NCBI GenBank assembly: GCA_013399875.1
Contig: VXAZ01007626.1
Span: 558,001-622,000 of the forward strand
Source of the DNA: Gymnorhina tibicen
Taxonomy: Eukaryota; Chordata; Aves; Passeriformes; Artamidae
Length of the DNA stretch: 64,000 nt
Direction of reading: 5' to 3'
Part shown: positions 1-12,565 of the stretch, piece after piece
Position numbering within the stretch: the first letter of the stretch is position 1
Layout: each line of letters begins with the position of its first letter
Position numbers and translations under genes: made by a program
Notes under the pieces: model-generated
Databases searched by the model: none
Told to the model about the DNA's origin: nothing
The model's input: only the letters and a program-made list of their open reading frames with translations

Positions 1-842
1 GTGCTGCAGTGTTCTAGCTTACATCCTCTTTAATCCTCAATTAAGACTGATAGAGTGCACGATGAATTGGGACACAGTCGTACATTCCCCTTGCTGACCC
101 TGCTGCTTTGCTGATAACCCATAACAGAGCAGCAGATCTGGACAGGGGCTACAGGGAAGTTGGACGGTTGCCTCAGCTGGATCCATCCAGGCTGCACGTG
201 ACAGAGCTCTCAGCTGAACAAAGTCAAATGAGAGCAGCTAACAGGAGAGGAATTTCTCTAGCAGGTTAAATAGGAGAGCCCCAAGTTACCTTGATAAGAC
301 ACACGGAATCCTACTAAGAAGAGTCAGATGTTTCTTTATTACAGCTCTGTTGTAACAGATTTGAAATCACACATGTTTTCTTCAGCACCAAAGTAATACG
401 TGCTACATAACTATACACTAGTAACTATATAGCTGGGCTGTATGCATTTTGGACAAGGCAGAACAGAACACTGTTTTGGGAAGAAGGAATACCTGGGGAA
501 AAAAGTGTTATTTATCTATTTGCATTTTTCTTTGCTTTTTATACTGTCTTTGATGAATCAAGAAGAGATACAGTTAGTTTGCAGTTAGTTGCATGGTGAG
601 GCAAGCTTTGTTAAGGCATGTTGTAAAAATGTGTTTGTGTCAACACTGGGTTAGTTTGGAATTTGTAATGGCAGTCATTTTGCAAGGATTTTTAATGGTA
701 CTTCTTTTGGGGTGTAGACACTAAGTGTGCAAGGGAAGTGGTGATCATGGTGACCGTGTCAGTCCATTTAAATTCCAACAAGAGCAATTCATCTTACAAG
801 AGAGCTAGAAAAGCCTTTCTAACAGATAAGTTTCTTCTTTAG
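1..842. other. Non-coding, probably intronic
   Basis: AT-rich sequence with stops in all frames and no recognisable repeat. It is interpreted as intron of the plus-strand gene whose 5' exons lie outside the window. Nothing else seen. Confidence 0.4.
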
Positions 843-908
843 TATTGTAAAAGAAGAACCTGTCATGGTGGCAAATGACCCAGAAGGGATTATGAGGAAG
901 CAGCAGAA
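843..908 (+). CDS. Weak candidate coding exon, upstream part of the plus-strand gene
   Basis: A pyrimidine-rich acceptor (TTTCTTCTTTAG) is followed by a 66-nt segment open in one frame, reading I-V-K-E-E-P-V-M-V-A-N-D-P-E-G-I-M-R-K-Q-Q. It ends at a mediocre donor (AA|GTATCT). The composition is charged and coding-like, but the frame is short and meets a stop seven codons past the donor. The end phase (2) does not join directly to the next candidate exon at 2756, so either another exon lies between them or this one is not real. No family recognised. Confidence 0.18.
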
Positions 909-2753
909 GTATCTTCCCATATGTTAGAGAATTCCTTACACCCAGGTATCTGTCTCCGTGTCCAGATGGAAGTGTTGTGGGAAAAGTCTTGAGAGAGAAT
1001 TTGCTGATTAGATATCTAATTTAATTCATGTTTGAGATTACTGAAAGTTCTTAAGTATAGATTTTGTAAGGCTCTCGTCCCCTGCTTCCACCAACTAGGA
1101 TTTTTTGTATTTGATTCTTCTAGCCTTGAAAGATCAGAGTTCCAGCTCTCTGCCAGAAACATTTGTATAATGAAGGTAGTATAGTGTTGTGCAAAACAGA
1201 AAAATAAAAAATGTAGTCAGCGGCTTTCCTATCACCTCTGGTCACACTTTGCTCTTGGTCAGGGACCTGTCCTTCCTACTGATTTGGACACAGAGGTTTC
1301 TCTCCTGCAGCATAACAAGGGAATGTGAATCACAAAGTCACCTTTTCTTCTTTTTATAAACCTCACCCATTTCTCAGTAAAGGCATGGATGCTAGAAAGA
1401 TAAACTCTTGAAATTTCTTTCCAGAAATTTATTGCATAATTGACAGCCTGCTTAATTTATTAAATATAAGGAATATATGGCTAACCACGGAACCCCATCA
1501 AGAGAATTTGCTTTGTTATTCAAAGCTTTGCCAGACAGAAGCACCATCTGTACAATTTCCACAGTGCCTATATATGAATTTCTCCTGAAAACTCTTTGAA
1601 GTATGTTTTCTTTCTGGCTACGACCACCTTGATAAGCCTATAGCATGGATACCCATGTGCATGTGCATGCACCTTCATACATACAGATTTGGACTGTATT
1701 TAAGATAAAGGTCTGCACTTTTTTTAATTTTGTTTGTTTCTTCAAAGATGTCTGAGTGCAAGCCCAAGTATAATTCTGCTGTACTGGCTTAAGGAATTCC
1801 AGAGTTAAGAATTACACCAAAATAGTCTGGATGTAAGAAATTGCTACTACTTAGGACAAGGCAAAATACCGGCTGTCCTTGGGCATAGCCTGTTTGCCAA
1901 ACTAAACTTTTATCTTGAGACAAGTCTAACAGTAGAAATGTTGGTAAAAATGCCCAAAGTTAAACAAGTTGGGTAAGCAACTGAAGTAAAATTTGTAAGA
2001 GAGGAATTATCTAGCAACAGGATTTGCTGCTAATATACACTTTTCTTCATGTTCACATGCTGCTCGGGAAAGCTTAGATATGACACGTTTGGTACATGTG
2101 AACACTAATACCTTCTTCATCTGCTACACGTTAGTCTTCATTTTATGAGGGCTCAAAGTAGGATTGTCACCAACACTAGATCAAGTCAGCCATTTGTCTA
2201 GCTGAATTTCGAAAACCTCCCAATGGAGGATGGAGATTGTACAGCCTCTTACTTAAAATAGTGATCAAAATTGTAAACACAAGTTCAGCTGTCAGTCAGG
2301 AGCCCTCTTCATCTGAAGCCTTCAAGTTGGCTGGTCAGTTATTACTGTTCTTGGTGCTGTTGCCACTTGCTGTCATGCACCATGTGGTACATTTATGCAC
2401 TGCAATATTTATTTCCCTTAAAATACGCTTTTGGATTACTGCCAGCTTTGGCAGGCTTTATATCCCACATGGTTCAGGATTTGTCTGTGGATTTCTTTCT
2501 GTTTAGACCAACTGCTGCATCACCCTTTGTTGATCCTTGTTATCCAAATTATCTCATCTTTCATAGGATTGCAAATAGCAATATTCTTCTTATGTGGGAG
2601 TAGGTATAAGCACCAGCTGGTGCTTTGTGCATTCATTTATTCTAATTTTCTTTGTAAATCTTCCCATCCAAAACCAAATTACACCATTACATTGAGACTA
2701 ATTACATTAGGAGCTGCTCAACACGTAACGTAAAATTAAATGTTATTTCATAG
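909..2753. other. Probable intron
   Basis: No exon with paired splice signals and a sustained frame was found. The sequence is AT-rich and CpG-poor, with no recognisable interspersed repeat. Confidence 0.4.
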
Positions 2754-2755
2754 AG

Positions 2756-2875
2756 CTTGATGATGCTGCACACCAGAAAAGAAGGATGGAAAACATTAAA
2801 TTATATCAAGTTTTACGGGGTGCAGATGAATCAGGAGAAATAATCTCAGGCACTCTTCTGAATGCCCAATGCAGA
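2756..2875 (+). CDS. Probable internal coding exon of the unidentified plus-strand gene
   Basis: Forty codons open in one frame, beginning LDDAAHQKRRMENIKLYQVL and ending TLLNAQCR. It ends at a good donor (AGA|GTAAGC). The acceptor is TTTCATAG at 2753 (which would add two bases) or CATAGAG at 2755 (phase 0). The first half is basic/acidic alternating and likely helical. The second half contains RGADESGEIISG, which looks like an ordered domain edge. It ends in phase 0, whereas the next firm exon (9462) needs two bases supplied from upstream, so at least one short exon should lie between. The 23-nt candidate at 7690 would fit. Family not recognised. Confidence 0.5.
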
Positions 2876-5800
2876 GTAAGCTTTGCTTATACAGATTGTC
2901 AGAATGTGATTAACCTTCTGTGGCTTGTGCCTCTGAGGTGCACTGGGCTTTGAGTCTGGCTGCCTTTCTATTTATGTGAAAATGTCCGACACCTTTTCTG
3001 ACCGAAGTGATACTTCTAAAATATAACTTGCGTGTATCATCAAGGAAGGAGAGTCTCTCAAAGTAATATCTGCAGTCTTGTGCTTTTCCCTCTCTGTTCT
3101 CACCTGCACAAACTATATTAACATTTAAATTGTCATATTTTGCTATCTGAGCTAACGTCCTGCTGACGTACCTGCTGCAGTCTGAACCTGAACCCTTTTT
3201 TTTCAGAGAACTCTGGCTCTCTGCAGGTGCTCTTGAAATATAACTGTATAAGCAAGGTGCAAAGTGTACTGATGTTTGCCTAATTTTTACTCAATTAGGA
3301 CCTCAAACTAGCACCTCAGTATGTTTTTATATATATGCTTTCCAGTGAATGTCAGGGTAGCTTTCATGCTACTTGGTATGTCACCTGGATGATTATGGGC
3401 AGCTTGTTTCCTCAAGTCAAAGACTTCAGTTCCCTAGAAAACCAGATATATACAAAAGAACTTTCAGGCAGTTCAGAATTGAAGCTGATCAAGGATTGTG
3501 TGCTTAGTCTTATCTGACATGAACTTCAGTGAATTCAAGCAGGCTGTGTTTCCTTAAACTCAGAACGGAGTTAATTCTGTGAGGCAGAGTCTGAAACATT
3601 ACATTTAATTATCTCTGTCTAAATGTATTTTGAAATATTCTAGGCAAACTAAAATCATTATCTGTGTTGGCTTCTTCCTAACAAATTTGAATTGCTTTTA
3701 AAAAGCTCCTTTTAAATTTTTTTTTATTCAACCTTTACCTTAAAAAAATAATAATAAAGAATCATTCTCCAACTGAAAAATTTCAACCAATGTTTCTAAA
3801 AATTAAACAAATATCTAAATACACATCACCCTGGCCAAAATCCATGGACAGGTTAATGGATCTACTGCTCTAGCTTTTTGCAGTAACCTCACGCAGTAAT
3901 TTCTGCATCAAAGTCATAACTTCAAGCTGAACCCTCAAATAGCCTTTGCATGCCAGTCTGCATTAAAGATTGCAGATAGGACACCCAGGTATGTTCTTTG
4001 ACTTCATTCTGAGTATTAAAGACCTCTTTGACCCGTTGCCTGAAGCCAAATGCTGATGAATTGTTTGTAAATGTATTCTTAACCTCCAAACTACAGAGCA
4101 AGGAGCAGTACTCAGAGCTTTCAGATGAGGTTAAGCTGAGGTGCATTTCTTTGGCTCTGTCCTGTGTCCCCTAAACTGTGCCTAGGCTCTTTGGAAACCA
4201 CAGAATTCATCATGGCTGCTCTGGTTGCTATGAGAAGAGGTAGGATTTGTAGTTCAGTTTGACCTTAGATACCAGATGTTGACCTCCTGCATTAGCCCAA
4301 GCTGTGGGAGAAGAACAGTTTCTGTATCATCATTATCTATCTGTTGGACCACAGGAGTACTGCATTTTTGTCCAGACTGCACATACATTTCCATTATAGG
4401 GGCAAGGGAAAGGGGGGGAATTTTTTCCTTTACAAGAAACAGAACTAATCTGGTGAATAAGGAAAGCACACAAGCTGTAGCAAGGAACTTTGTTATACGT
4501 CTTCAATCTATAGGGAGGGGGGTAAGGGAGGTAAAAAGAAGAAAAAAAATCTTTATTCAGAAAATCTGATACTGGCAGTAGCTTTAAAATGTCCAAGTAC
4601 AGTTTTGAAGAGCTAACCTGTCTTCTGAGAAAAGCTGCCTTATCAAAGTGAAAAAGAACATATTGTTTCTTAACTTCAGATGACCTTTGGAAAAGAAATG
4701 TGTGAAATCCTTAGAGCACAGACTTAGGAAAGATTTGAGTGTTTGTGTGTGTTTGCTTAGCTCGTTAGGCTATGTCTTCAGTATACAAGAGAATACATCT
4801 ATCGAATATTTTTCCTTTTCTTGCCTTTCTTCCTTGCTTATCCTTCCCAAGTTTTCGCTATCATATTCCCACTCAAAGGGAGTTCTGAAGCCAAAATCAA
4901 CCTCTGGGGCTTTTTTTTCCTTTTCCATGAGTCAGCACCTGAAAGGAGGTCAACATTCATGCAGATGGCTGTATCCTTGTAAATCATGGGGCTTTTAGCC
5001 TCTATCTCTTGGCATCAGTCTGGGAAGACACAGGGAGAGGGATTGTTCCAGATGACAAAATAGGCACAAACAGAAGCAAAGAAGATAGAGCCTGTTAAAG
5101 ACAAATGCAGGAAGTGTCTTCCCCCAGCAGACTTCGGTGGTTTTAAAATCCTGAACTGGATTCTCCAGGGTAAGAGAAGTTATTTAATGCCATTCAGTTT
5201 ACTTGGTGGACAGTCATTTGCTCCCACATGGCCCACTTGCCACATTTCAAGCAAGTATGGAGGTCTGCCCAGAGCCACCGAAGCAGGGGACAGGGAAGAC
5301 GTGTCAGTCAGAGGAAGCCACGGTACAGAAATGGGTGGTGCAGGAGCAGTGCAGCCTCAGCCCCGCAAACTGAGCCAAGGTGGGGTGGGACACCTCAGGG
5401 GTGACTGATGAGCACGAGCACATGCATTCTGTCCCCAAGGAAGATTCAAGCTAAATCAGTGTACATCTGTGGGCACTTGAAATGTTCAACAGTGTAATTT
5501 TTTTTTGTGAGCAGTTTTGGTTTCAGTCGCCTTCTTGGCTGCTACTCTGAGAACAAAACAGACTTCTTGGGTTTGGGGGGGATCTCTCTCTAGGTCATGT
5601 TTGTGTTGCTGTGCAGGCTTGTGAAACAGGCTGAAGCTAGTTCAGGAGAGTGTGCTGGCTGTGGCTCAGGAGTGTGCTGGGGCTCTCAGTGCACAGGCAG
5701 TTTCTGATGACCTGCCACTGCCTGCTGACACTCGTGGTTGTTATTGTCATTCTCACCAGGAAGTGACAGATTTTTATGTAAGGTGCCAGGTCATTAAGTA

Positions 5801-7689
5801 GCTCTGTCTTGGTTCAGTACCTTCATTTGTATGCAGTAGTGGTTGGGTACTGTTACAGGAAAAATGTTTCTTATGAATTAATGACGTTGAAAAAGAGCCG
5901 TCTCAAGGAACTGTAATACACTGTACATTTTCTTTTTCTTTTTATTCTGAGTCCCACTTTAACACTTTGGGTTTTTCTCAAGCTGTGTAGTTTGTACAGG
6001 ACTACAGTAGTTTATAGAGCTGTGTAATTTATATAGGACTACAAACTTGAAATGGTGATATCTGCACATAATCACTCAATTTAAATAATTGAAATAATTA
6101 CAGGGCTTCTCTTCAAAAATCATATCTTTCCATATAAGAATTCTGGCTGTAGTAATCAAAGGATAATAACAGAAGTTATTCTGCTTCTTTTTCTGGAATA
6201 TCAATGAGACTTTTTTAAAGAGTTTCTGTGATATTAAAAGCCTGCCATTTTTAAAACAGATCAGGCTCTGGGTTGATCAAGCTGAGCACTTCTTGCAGCT
6301 AGTTGCTGACAAGAGAGTAGCAACAGTTTTGAGCAAGTTCAGACTGAGAAAGGGTGTTTGGAGATGAAACAGGAGCTGTCATGGAATTTTCAGTCTGGTG
6401 TGGAAAGAGGTAAGCTAGCAAGGTTTTAATGAGGGCAAAAATCCAGCTCTGCAGTTGGTAGGACTAGTCTAACATTTCATCTCGTGCTAATGGCCTCTTC
6501 GGGTAGAGGCATTGCCACAGCTCCTTTTCATTTAGAGGTAACTTCAATTTACATCCTACCTAACCCACAGATTCTCAAAATGTGCAATAAATGGTACTTT
6601 TGTCTCCCCCAGAGGCCTGATAATATCAGGGAAAAGGTAGTCGCTGCCTCCAGCCTCTAACAAAAATTATGGCAAAATTTTATCATAATGGGAGAGAAGA
6701 TTTTGTTTTTAAAATGGTATTTAAAATGGATTTTGCAACATAAGTGAGTGGATTACTTTACTGGTGTGATACAAAACAGAAGTAAAGTTTATCTGAGCAG
6801 TTACAATGACTAAAAAGGAGTAGGTGTGTCTAATGTTTACTTGACTTTTTTTTCCCACTTGAAAATCTGTAGCATTCAAAGGAAAACAATAAGATTTTCA
6901 TGTTTTTATTGGATTAGAGAGTAGGTGCTGTTTGTATCTCAAACATTTTATTTACAGTTGAGTGAAATTTTTCATGTTTAACATTTTTTTCAGCACTAAG
7001 TCAGAATTTTAAAATTTTTCATATGTATAAGTGAGTTTCATAATTTGCTTTGAAATCATTGTAAAAATGCTTTAGTTACAAAATTATACTACATTTTTTC
7101 AAACAGAAATTTGATTGTGGCAATTGAAATAACTGCTTCAAAAGCCCCAAATCCTCCCCTTTTTTTTCTTTAAATTGCAAACCATGATATTCCAAAGGTG
7201 ATACATAGGCTTTGTAAAATGAAACATAATAAAAGAACTGAAATTATCACTGCAAATCTCCCTTTGTGTGCAAGTATCTGACTTACTTTCATCACAGATT
7301 ATAATGTTGTCTTGAGAAATTTGAAGTACCCATGAGCTGGAAACAAATTTGTTACCAGCTTTCCTGTTCTACACCGCTGTTCTTGAACCTCTTAAGAGCA
7401 TTAGTGCATCACTGGCTATCACTTTGAGGAAATATTATTCAACTCATGTAGTTTATACTACTATTTTTGTTTCTGTTCTCACTGAGTTGATGAAAAGGTT
7501 TAAAATTTGTAAGGTACCCTCTTACAAAATTATTGGAAAGTTGTGAGGACCACTCATATAGAGCAAGAATGTCAGCTAATATACTTGAACTGAAAATAAT
7601 GACATCATAATTACATTCATTCACACCCCTTCAGAATTTGACTATCACTTGTTTAATGTGTCTTAACATATTTATCCTGCTTATTTCAG
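2876..7689. other. Probable intron
   Basis: Long AT-rich stretch. It contains a diverged tandem duplication at 5981-6045 and a 75-codon minus-strand open frame at 3922-4146, discussed among the findings. A 20-nt segment after a strong pyrimidine tract near 3206 could imitate a micro-exon, but its donor is poor. No other supported feature. Confidence 0.4.
5981..6045. repeat. Diverged tandem duplication, period 37 bp
   Basis: Two adjacent copies begin AGCTGTGTAGTTTGTACAGG and AGCTGTGTAATTTATATAGG, starting at 5981 and 6018. Each continues with ACTACA. Only two copies are present and they differ at several bases, so this is an old local duplication and not an active satellite. Confidence 0.7.
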
Positions 7690-7712
7690 ACTTCAGTTGG
7701 AAATCACTTTGG
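7690..7712 (+). CDS. Candidate 23-nt micro-exon of the plus-strand gene
   Basis: The segment ACTTCAGTTGGAAATCACTT plus TGG is flanked by TGCTTATTTCAG and the donor GG|GTAAATTG. Its length (3n+2) would connect the phase-0 end of the 2756-2875 exon to the 9462 exon, which needs two upstream bases. Read that way it gives TSVGNHF-G and runs into SPAPVRPEP. This is inference from phase arithmetic and splice signals; a 23-nt match with both signals can also arise by chance. Confidence 0.25.
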
Positions 7713-9461
7713 GTAAATTGAACTAGTAATTTTTTTCAGTAGTCAAAAGCTACCTTTGCTTCAGCAAAAGAAGAACTACAGTTGTCTTCCAATCTGAAGT
7801 CTGACTTGATGAAAATGACCTTGGGAGCTTCCATAATGATGTTGATTCACAGATGTCCAGGTCAGAGATACCGAATTCAAGACTAAAACAGATGATTTGG
7901 GCTTTTGCTTTTTCTTTGCTTCTCCTCCCCTTATTTGCCAGCCTAATAGCCTAACAAACTCAGCAGAAGGTCTTCATATCTGGCTGGATTGTTCTGCATT
8001 AATGTCATTGAGAAATCTGTGATATAAATGACTGACCCTGAAGTTTGAACTGGGGAAAAAGAAAGATACGAATCTTACTGCTATCTTTACTAACTTCTTG
8101 AAATTGATGGGAACAAATAGCAGGAAAATAATTGACAAAAGTTGTTTCATGAGAAGTAGTACTAGTAGTTGGGTTTATGATTTATTTACGCCCTTTGTAC
8201 TTTAATACTTTCCATTGTTCCATCTTATGCTCTGTGACCTCTCCAAAGACTAAAAAACATTTAGGAAAACTGAATACATAACCTGAAGGCTGTGTCATCT
8301 CAGGAGGTTCTGTTGTAGCTGGACAGCAGGTTCAGAAGTTATCAAAGAGAGTTAATAAAGCTTAAAGCACACAGGGGCATCAGAGGGATCTGCAACTGTG
8401 AAGATTAAACATGCGTATCTTATTAAGGCTTTAGAAAGCTAATACAATGCAAGTAGACTTGAAAACCTTTTGCCATTTGTGGAATGTACCTCAGTTCATG
8501 AACAGTCCCACCAGCAATCAGTAGGGCTACTCAAGTTACTAATTTAGAATCTGACTTCAGATTAGATGGCAGAATACCATTTCACAAATTGTTAATCAGG
8601 ACTTTCAAATTACTCTTTTAATGTTTGGTATATTTATTGTGTTTATAGTACACATGTAGTGTATTTAATCATAACCTTTTGCTTCAAATAAAAGTGGTAT
8701 TTAAGGTGTTTCATGTGTCTTCATGCCCCTCAAGCTCGTGGTTGAAATGGTTTCCTTCCAAGGTCACGAGGATCTTGTATTTAGTATTTATGATTTTTGT
8801 ATTGAAGCCTGAGTTAATTTTACTGATAAATGGTTAAGGAGAAGATTCTTTAATGTGAACCTCCTCACTGCCATATCTGTCCTTTGCTGGGGCGCTGCAG
8901 ATGTATTTCACATTAATGAGCTCCTGAAACGTGTCTGAGTTTTGCTTTTTTCTAGCAAGTAGGAAAAGATTTGGTAATTTTTCTTGGATCAAATCCATTA
9001 GTTCATTTCCCTTGAGCTGCTCTTTCAAATGTGGAAGGATAATGTTTAATTTCAGGTAAAAACCGTTTTAAGCAGAACAAGTTTCACAACTCATAAAATA
9101 GTTTTTGTTAAACATATGTTTTGTAAAAATATTTCTGACGTTACTGAACTGCTGGTCTGTTATCAAAATGTGGTATTTTGGAAACAGTGACATTTCCACA
9201 TGGTCTTTCACATAGGCTCTGTGTTTGTAACCAGTGGCTGCTTCTATAAATGGCATGCCCAGCACAGGAGGGTGAATTCACACGTCCTTTTCTGTACATG
9301 CACACTGGCCTGTGAACTATAAATGGAACAAAAGGATGAACTTCAATGGGCACTTGCCACTTTGCAAGATAAATAAGTGTTGATGAGTTAGAACTTTGTT
9401 GATATGCCTGAAGTAGTTTAAATAGAGCCTGTATGACATATGTTTTTCTTGCTATTTTTAG
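7713..9461. other. Probable intron
   Basis: AT-rich and CpG-poor. A minus-strand open segment at 8834-9040 is treated as a speculative antisense exon in the findings. The 3' end carries the polypyrimidine tract and TTTTTAG acceptor of the 9462 exon. Confidence 0.45.
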
Positions 9462-9566
9462 AAGTCCAGCTCCAGTGAGACCTGAACCTACACCACCAAC
9501 TGTCCCTACAGAAAAGCAGGAGGTTAAAGCTCCTCGTGTGAGGAAGTTAACGAGGCAGTACAGTTT
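9462..9566 (+). CDS. Coding exon: proline-rich linker with basic phosphosite
   Basis: A 105-nt exon between TTTTTCTTGCTATTTTTAG and a near-perfect donor (TTT|GTGAGT). Its frame reads SPAPVRPEPTPPTVPTEKQE then VKAPRVRKLTRQYS. The first 17 residues are proline/threonine-rich and presumably disordered. The end is strongly basic, and KLTRQYS fits an R-x-x-S type kinase site. The exon starts with one base completing an upstream codon and ends with two bases (TT) that join the T of the next exon to make Phe, giving RQYSFDEDD. Phase and composition agree with the following exon, which is the main reason to accept it. Confidence 0.7.
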
Positions 9567-12426
9567 GTGAGTAACATACAGCACTATCTTTGTGGCTTTG
9601 CCTACTACAGCTGAAAATGAAAGGGGATGCTAATTATTGCTCTAGCTATGCCTTCTGAAAGGCATGAGTGCAATTACATGATAATGATCTTATACCGATA
9701 CCATTCCTTTCATCACTGAGAATCTTCATGCTTTTAATACAAAATGAATTTGCCTTTCCTGTGCAGTTGCTAACCCTTTGAATTGCAGGCCATCCACCTT
9801 TTCCTGAGCTTATGGGTTAGGAATTAAAAACCTCTTTACCACATGAAATGTCAAAGACCTGGTGTGAGCTGGAGCAAGCTGCTCTGTCGGCTTCATTACA
9901 ACCCCATTTGCAAAATGAGGAAAACAGTCTTTAGTTGTTGGGGCATCAAGCTGTGCTGTGAGCCATTCCCTCTCAGAAAGCACACCCACCCTCTCTGTGA
10001 TTTGTCACATGAAGAAATTGCTGAGCCTGCTACAGCTACAGCCAGTAAAGCTAATTCTCTTAGTCCTAGAAAGAGTGATCTGTGCCTACAGGGCTTTGGC
10101 ATCCCATTTACACGTAATTCATTCCACTTGAAAGTCTCTAGAGATACTGCTCAGAGGTACTGAGCAGAAGTGAAAGTCAGTGTTGATTTGTCCTCCCATG
10201 AAAAGACAGACAAGGCCACCAGAAATTTTTGGGGAAAAGGGAAAATGTCAGCATAAACTTCTTAGTACAAGAATACCAATGCCATAATGAAGAAAAAATA
10301 TGTATGTTTTTTGTGTGGAATGGCAACTCTTAGTCCCTCCAGGAGTTCAACATTCTAAGGTCAGTAAATATATATTAACATTAGGAAAACTTTTCTGTCT
10401 CTTCAAAAGGATTCTAATAAATATCAATACGTAGTTATTTTCTGTTTCACTGTTAAGAACATTGTATTTTTAACAATCTGCATTACCAAAGCTGAAAAAT
10501 TATTTAGGAGAAGAAACAGAAGAATGAGTCGAATTGAAGCTAGGAGGAAATTGAGCTATTAGCCAAACTGGTATTTGTCCAAGAGGCCAAGACTGGCATA
10601 TGGAAACACACAATCACTTTTTGATTGATGAGGTTTTGAGGAACCGTTTTGAACATGTCTTGCTCCCATGTGGATTTTCAGTTGTTCAGTACCAGGTGTG
10701 AGGAACAGCAGATAAACACATCTAACCACAGGTGTCACCTCTGCTGTGGCCATGTGTAGGGCCAGAGAGTCCCTAGTTAAAAATTCAAGCCACAATGCTT
10801 TTTCATTTTGTAAACCTGAATTCTATTCAATTTAAGTTATCTTGTACCTGGAATGCAAATATGGGAAATGTGAGGAAATAGCAAAGGATTATTGTAAAAG
10901 AAATACAGTGAAGGCCAATTCACAGTCTTACAGCTAGTGTGCTGATAACTTGATGGCTGATAAATCAACCATAACCCTTATATTTCCACTTCCTTGTATA
11001 CACCAGAGCAGCTTTATCCAGCAAGGGTGGGGGAGGGTGCCAGTGTATTCCTGCTGAGAGTGGGGATCAAGGACTGGGAAATTGTCAGCTACATGTTTCT
11101 GAAAGAGAGATTAACTAGGTCAACAGCCCAGCTCTGGGCTTGTTACATTAACAAAATGTCTATTCAACAGGTCTGAAAGATTTCACACTTTCTTTCCAGC
11201 ATAAAACCTGTGTACTGTGCATGCTGTGGTGCCGGATTCTATCCTTACCCAGATGAAATAAAAAATGAAGTTTGAAAAAGATAATATTAATCACCAAAAC
11301 CTTATATCATAATTAAAAAACATTGCTAGGCAGTCTACCATAAGGTTGTGTAACCTGTATGTCATGTAGTTTTGAAGTTTTTTGTGTTGCCCAGGCATGC
11401 TGCCTTCAAGTGGCACTAAATCAAGTACAGTTCTGTTCTGGAAGTATCTGTCAAGCTGGCATGGCAGGCTTCTGTGCACTGTGCGTACCTAATTGGTAGT
11501 TAAAATTGGTGCTGTTTTATGAGCAGAAGTAATTTTTCTCATTATTTTTCACTGTGCATTAAACTGTCAATCTGTATTCTTTCCTTTTCACACATCATTC
11601 CCAGTAATAAGGCTTCCGTAGGCCAAATTATGACTCTGTTTACCTCCATCCAATTGCAATTAACAATTGGAAACATCCTGGCTCAGGGCTGACTGATCCC
11701 AGTGATTTGTAGTCAGTGGGGTTCAGCAAAAGTAAATGAAGGTATAAAATTCTTTACTGGCTTTCATTTAGTAGTGACTGTAGGTGAGATGGAAAGAGTT
11801 CAGCTTGATGGCCTAAAGCCCAGGGGAAGTGTTCAACTTCATCTTATATAAAATGTTTTCTTGGTAAATAGAATAAGTGGGACAGGAAAAAGATACCCTC
11901 ACAATAATGTTTCTAAAGACATCCTTTTTGGAGTCAATCAAATTCCTTGAAAACAGTTTGAAAATAGCAGCACAGACTAGCTCCATAATGGGTGTCAAAT
12001 CTACCGTTGTCTGAAGCCAATAAAGCAGTCAGATCCATGGATGGATGTGATCATATCTGTTCTTATCAATGCTGCCAGCCTGCATAGAAAAGAATAAACG
12101 TTAAAGTGGAGTAATATCTAGTCAGTTCATTTATGCATATATACATAATCCATAGAAATGCTACTTGCACCTAATAACCGTAAGATTTCCATTTGCAAAT
12201 GAGAGATACCCAGCCAATCCATCCATGTCTAAGGAATTTTTAAAGCTTAAAAATATCTTATTTACTTGAAGAGGTAGCCACAATTACAGAGGAAGAGTAA
12301 ATGGAGCTTCACTTCAAAGCACTACAGCAGACATACAGGTTACCAGTGCCTGCTCTGACACAAGTGCAGTCAAAAGTCCGGTGGCATTTTCTAATGAGAA
12401 AATCTGTCTGTTTCTATCAACGGCAG
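9567..12426. other. Intron
   Basis: Lies between two phase-compatible exons, with GTGAGT at its 5' end and TTTCTATCAACGGCAG at its 3' end. Content is AT-rich with no interspersed repeat recognised. A minus-strand open segment at 11897-12010 with good splice signals is discussed in the findings. Confidence 0.6.
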
Positions 12427-12565
12427 TGATGAAGATGACCTTCCTCCAGCACTGGCAGCAGCAGCAGCAGCATCAACACCAGTGTCTTCAGCATCTCCTG
12501 GGTCGCAGAAAACGTGTACGCCCCAAACATCGGAAGGACAGACACAGGTTTCGCCCGGTGGCAAG
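12427..12565 (+). CDS. Coding exon: acidic patch, polyalanine and Ser/Thr-rich linker
   Basis: A 139-nt exon with acceptor ATCAACGGCAG and donor AAG|GTAACA. It encodes DEDDLPPAL, six alanines from a pure GCA run, then STPVSSASPGSQKTC and a Ser/Gln/Gly-rich stretch ending SPGGK. The CpG content is clearly above the surrounding intron, as expected of a conserved exon. The region is low complexity and likely disordered. The alternative frame giving a polyglutamine/histidine peptide is rejected because only the alanine frame is continuous with both neighbouring exons. Confidence 0.75.
12455..12472 (+). repeat. Coding (GCA)6 trinucleotide run encoding polyalanine
   Basis: Six uninterrupted GCA codons inside the coding exon, preceded by GCACTG and followed by TCA. 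Pure coding triplet runs of this type can vary in length between alleles and species. Confidence 0.85.

Noticed and set aside
6616..6639. 24-nt segment RPDNIREK after CTCCCCCAG.
   Set aside because: The donor (GTAGTC) is poor, and a 3n length does not solve the phase gap between neighbouring exons.
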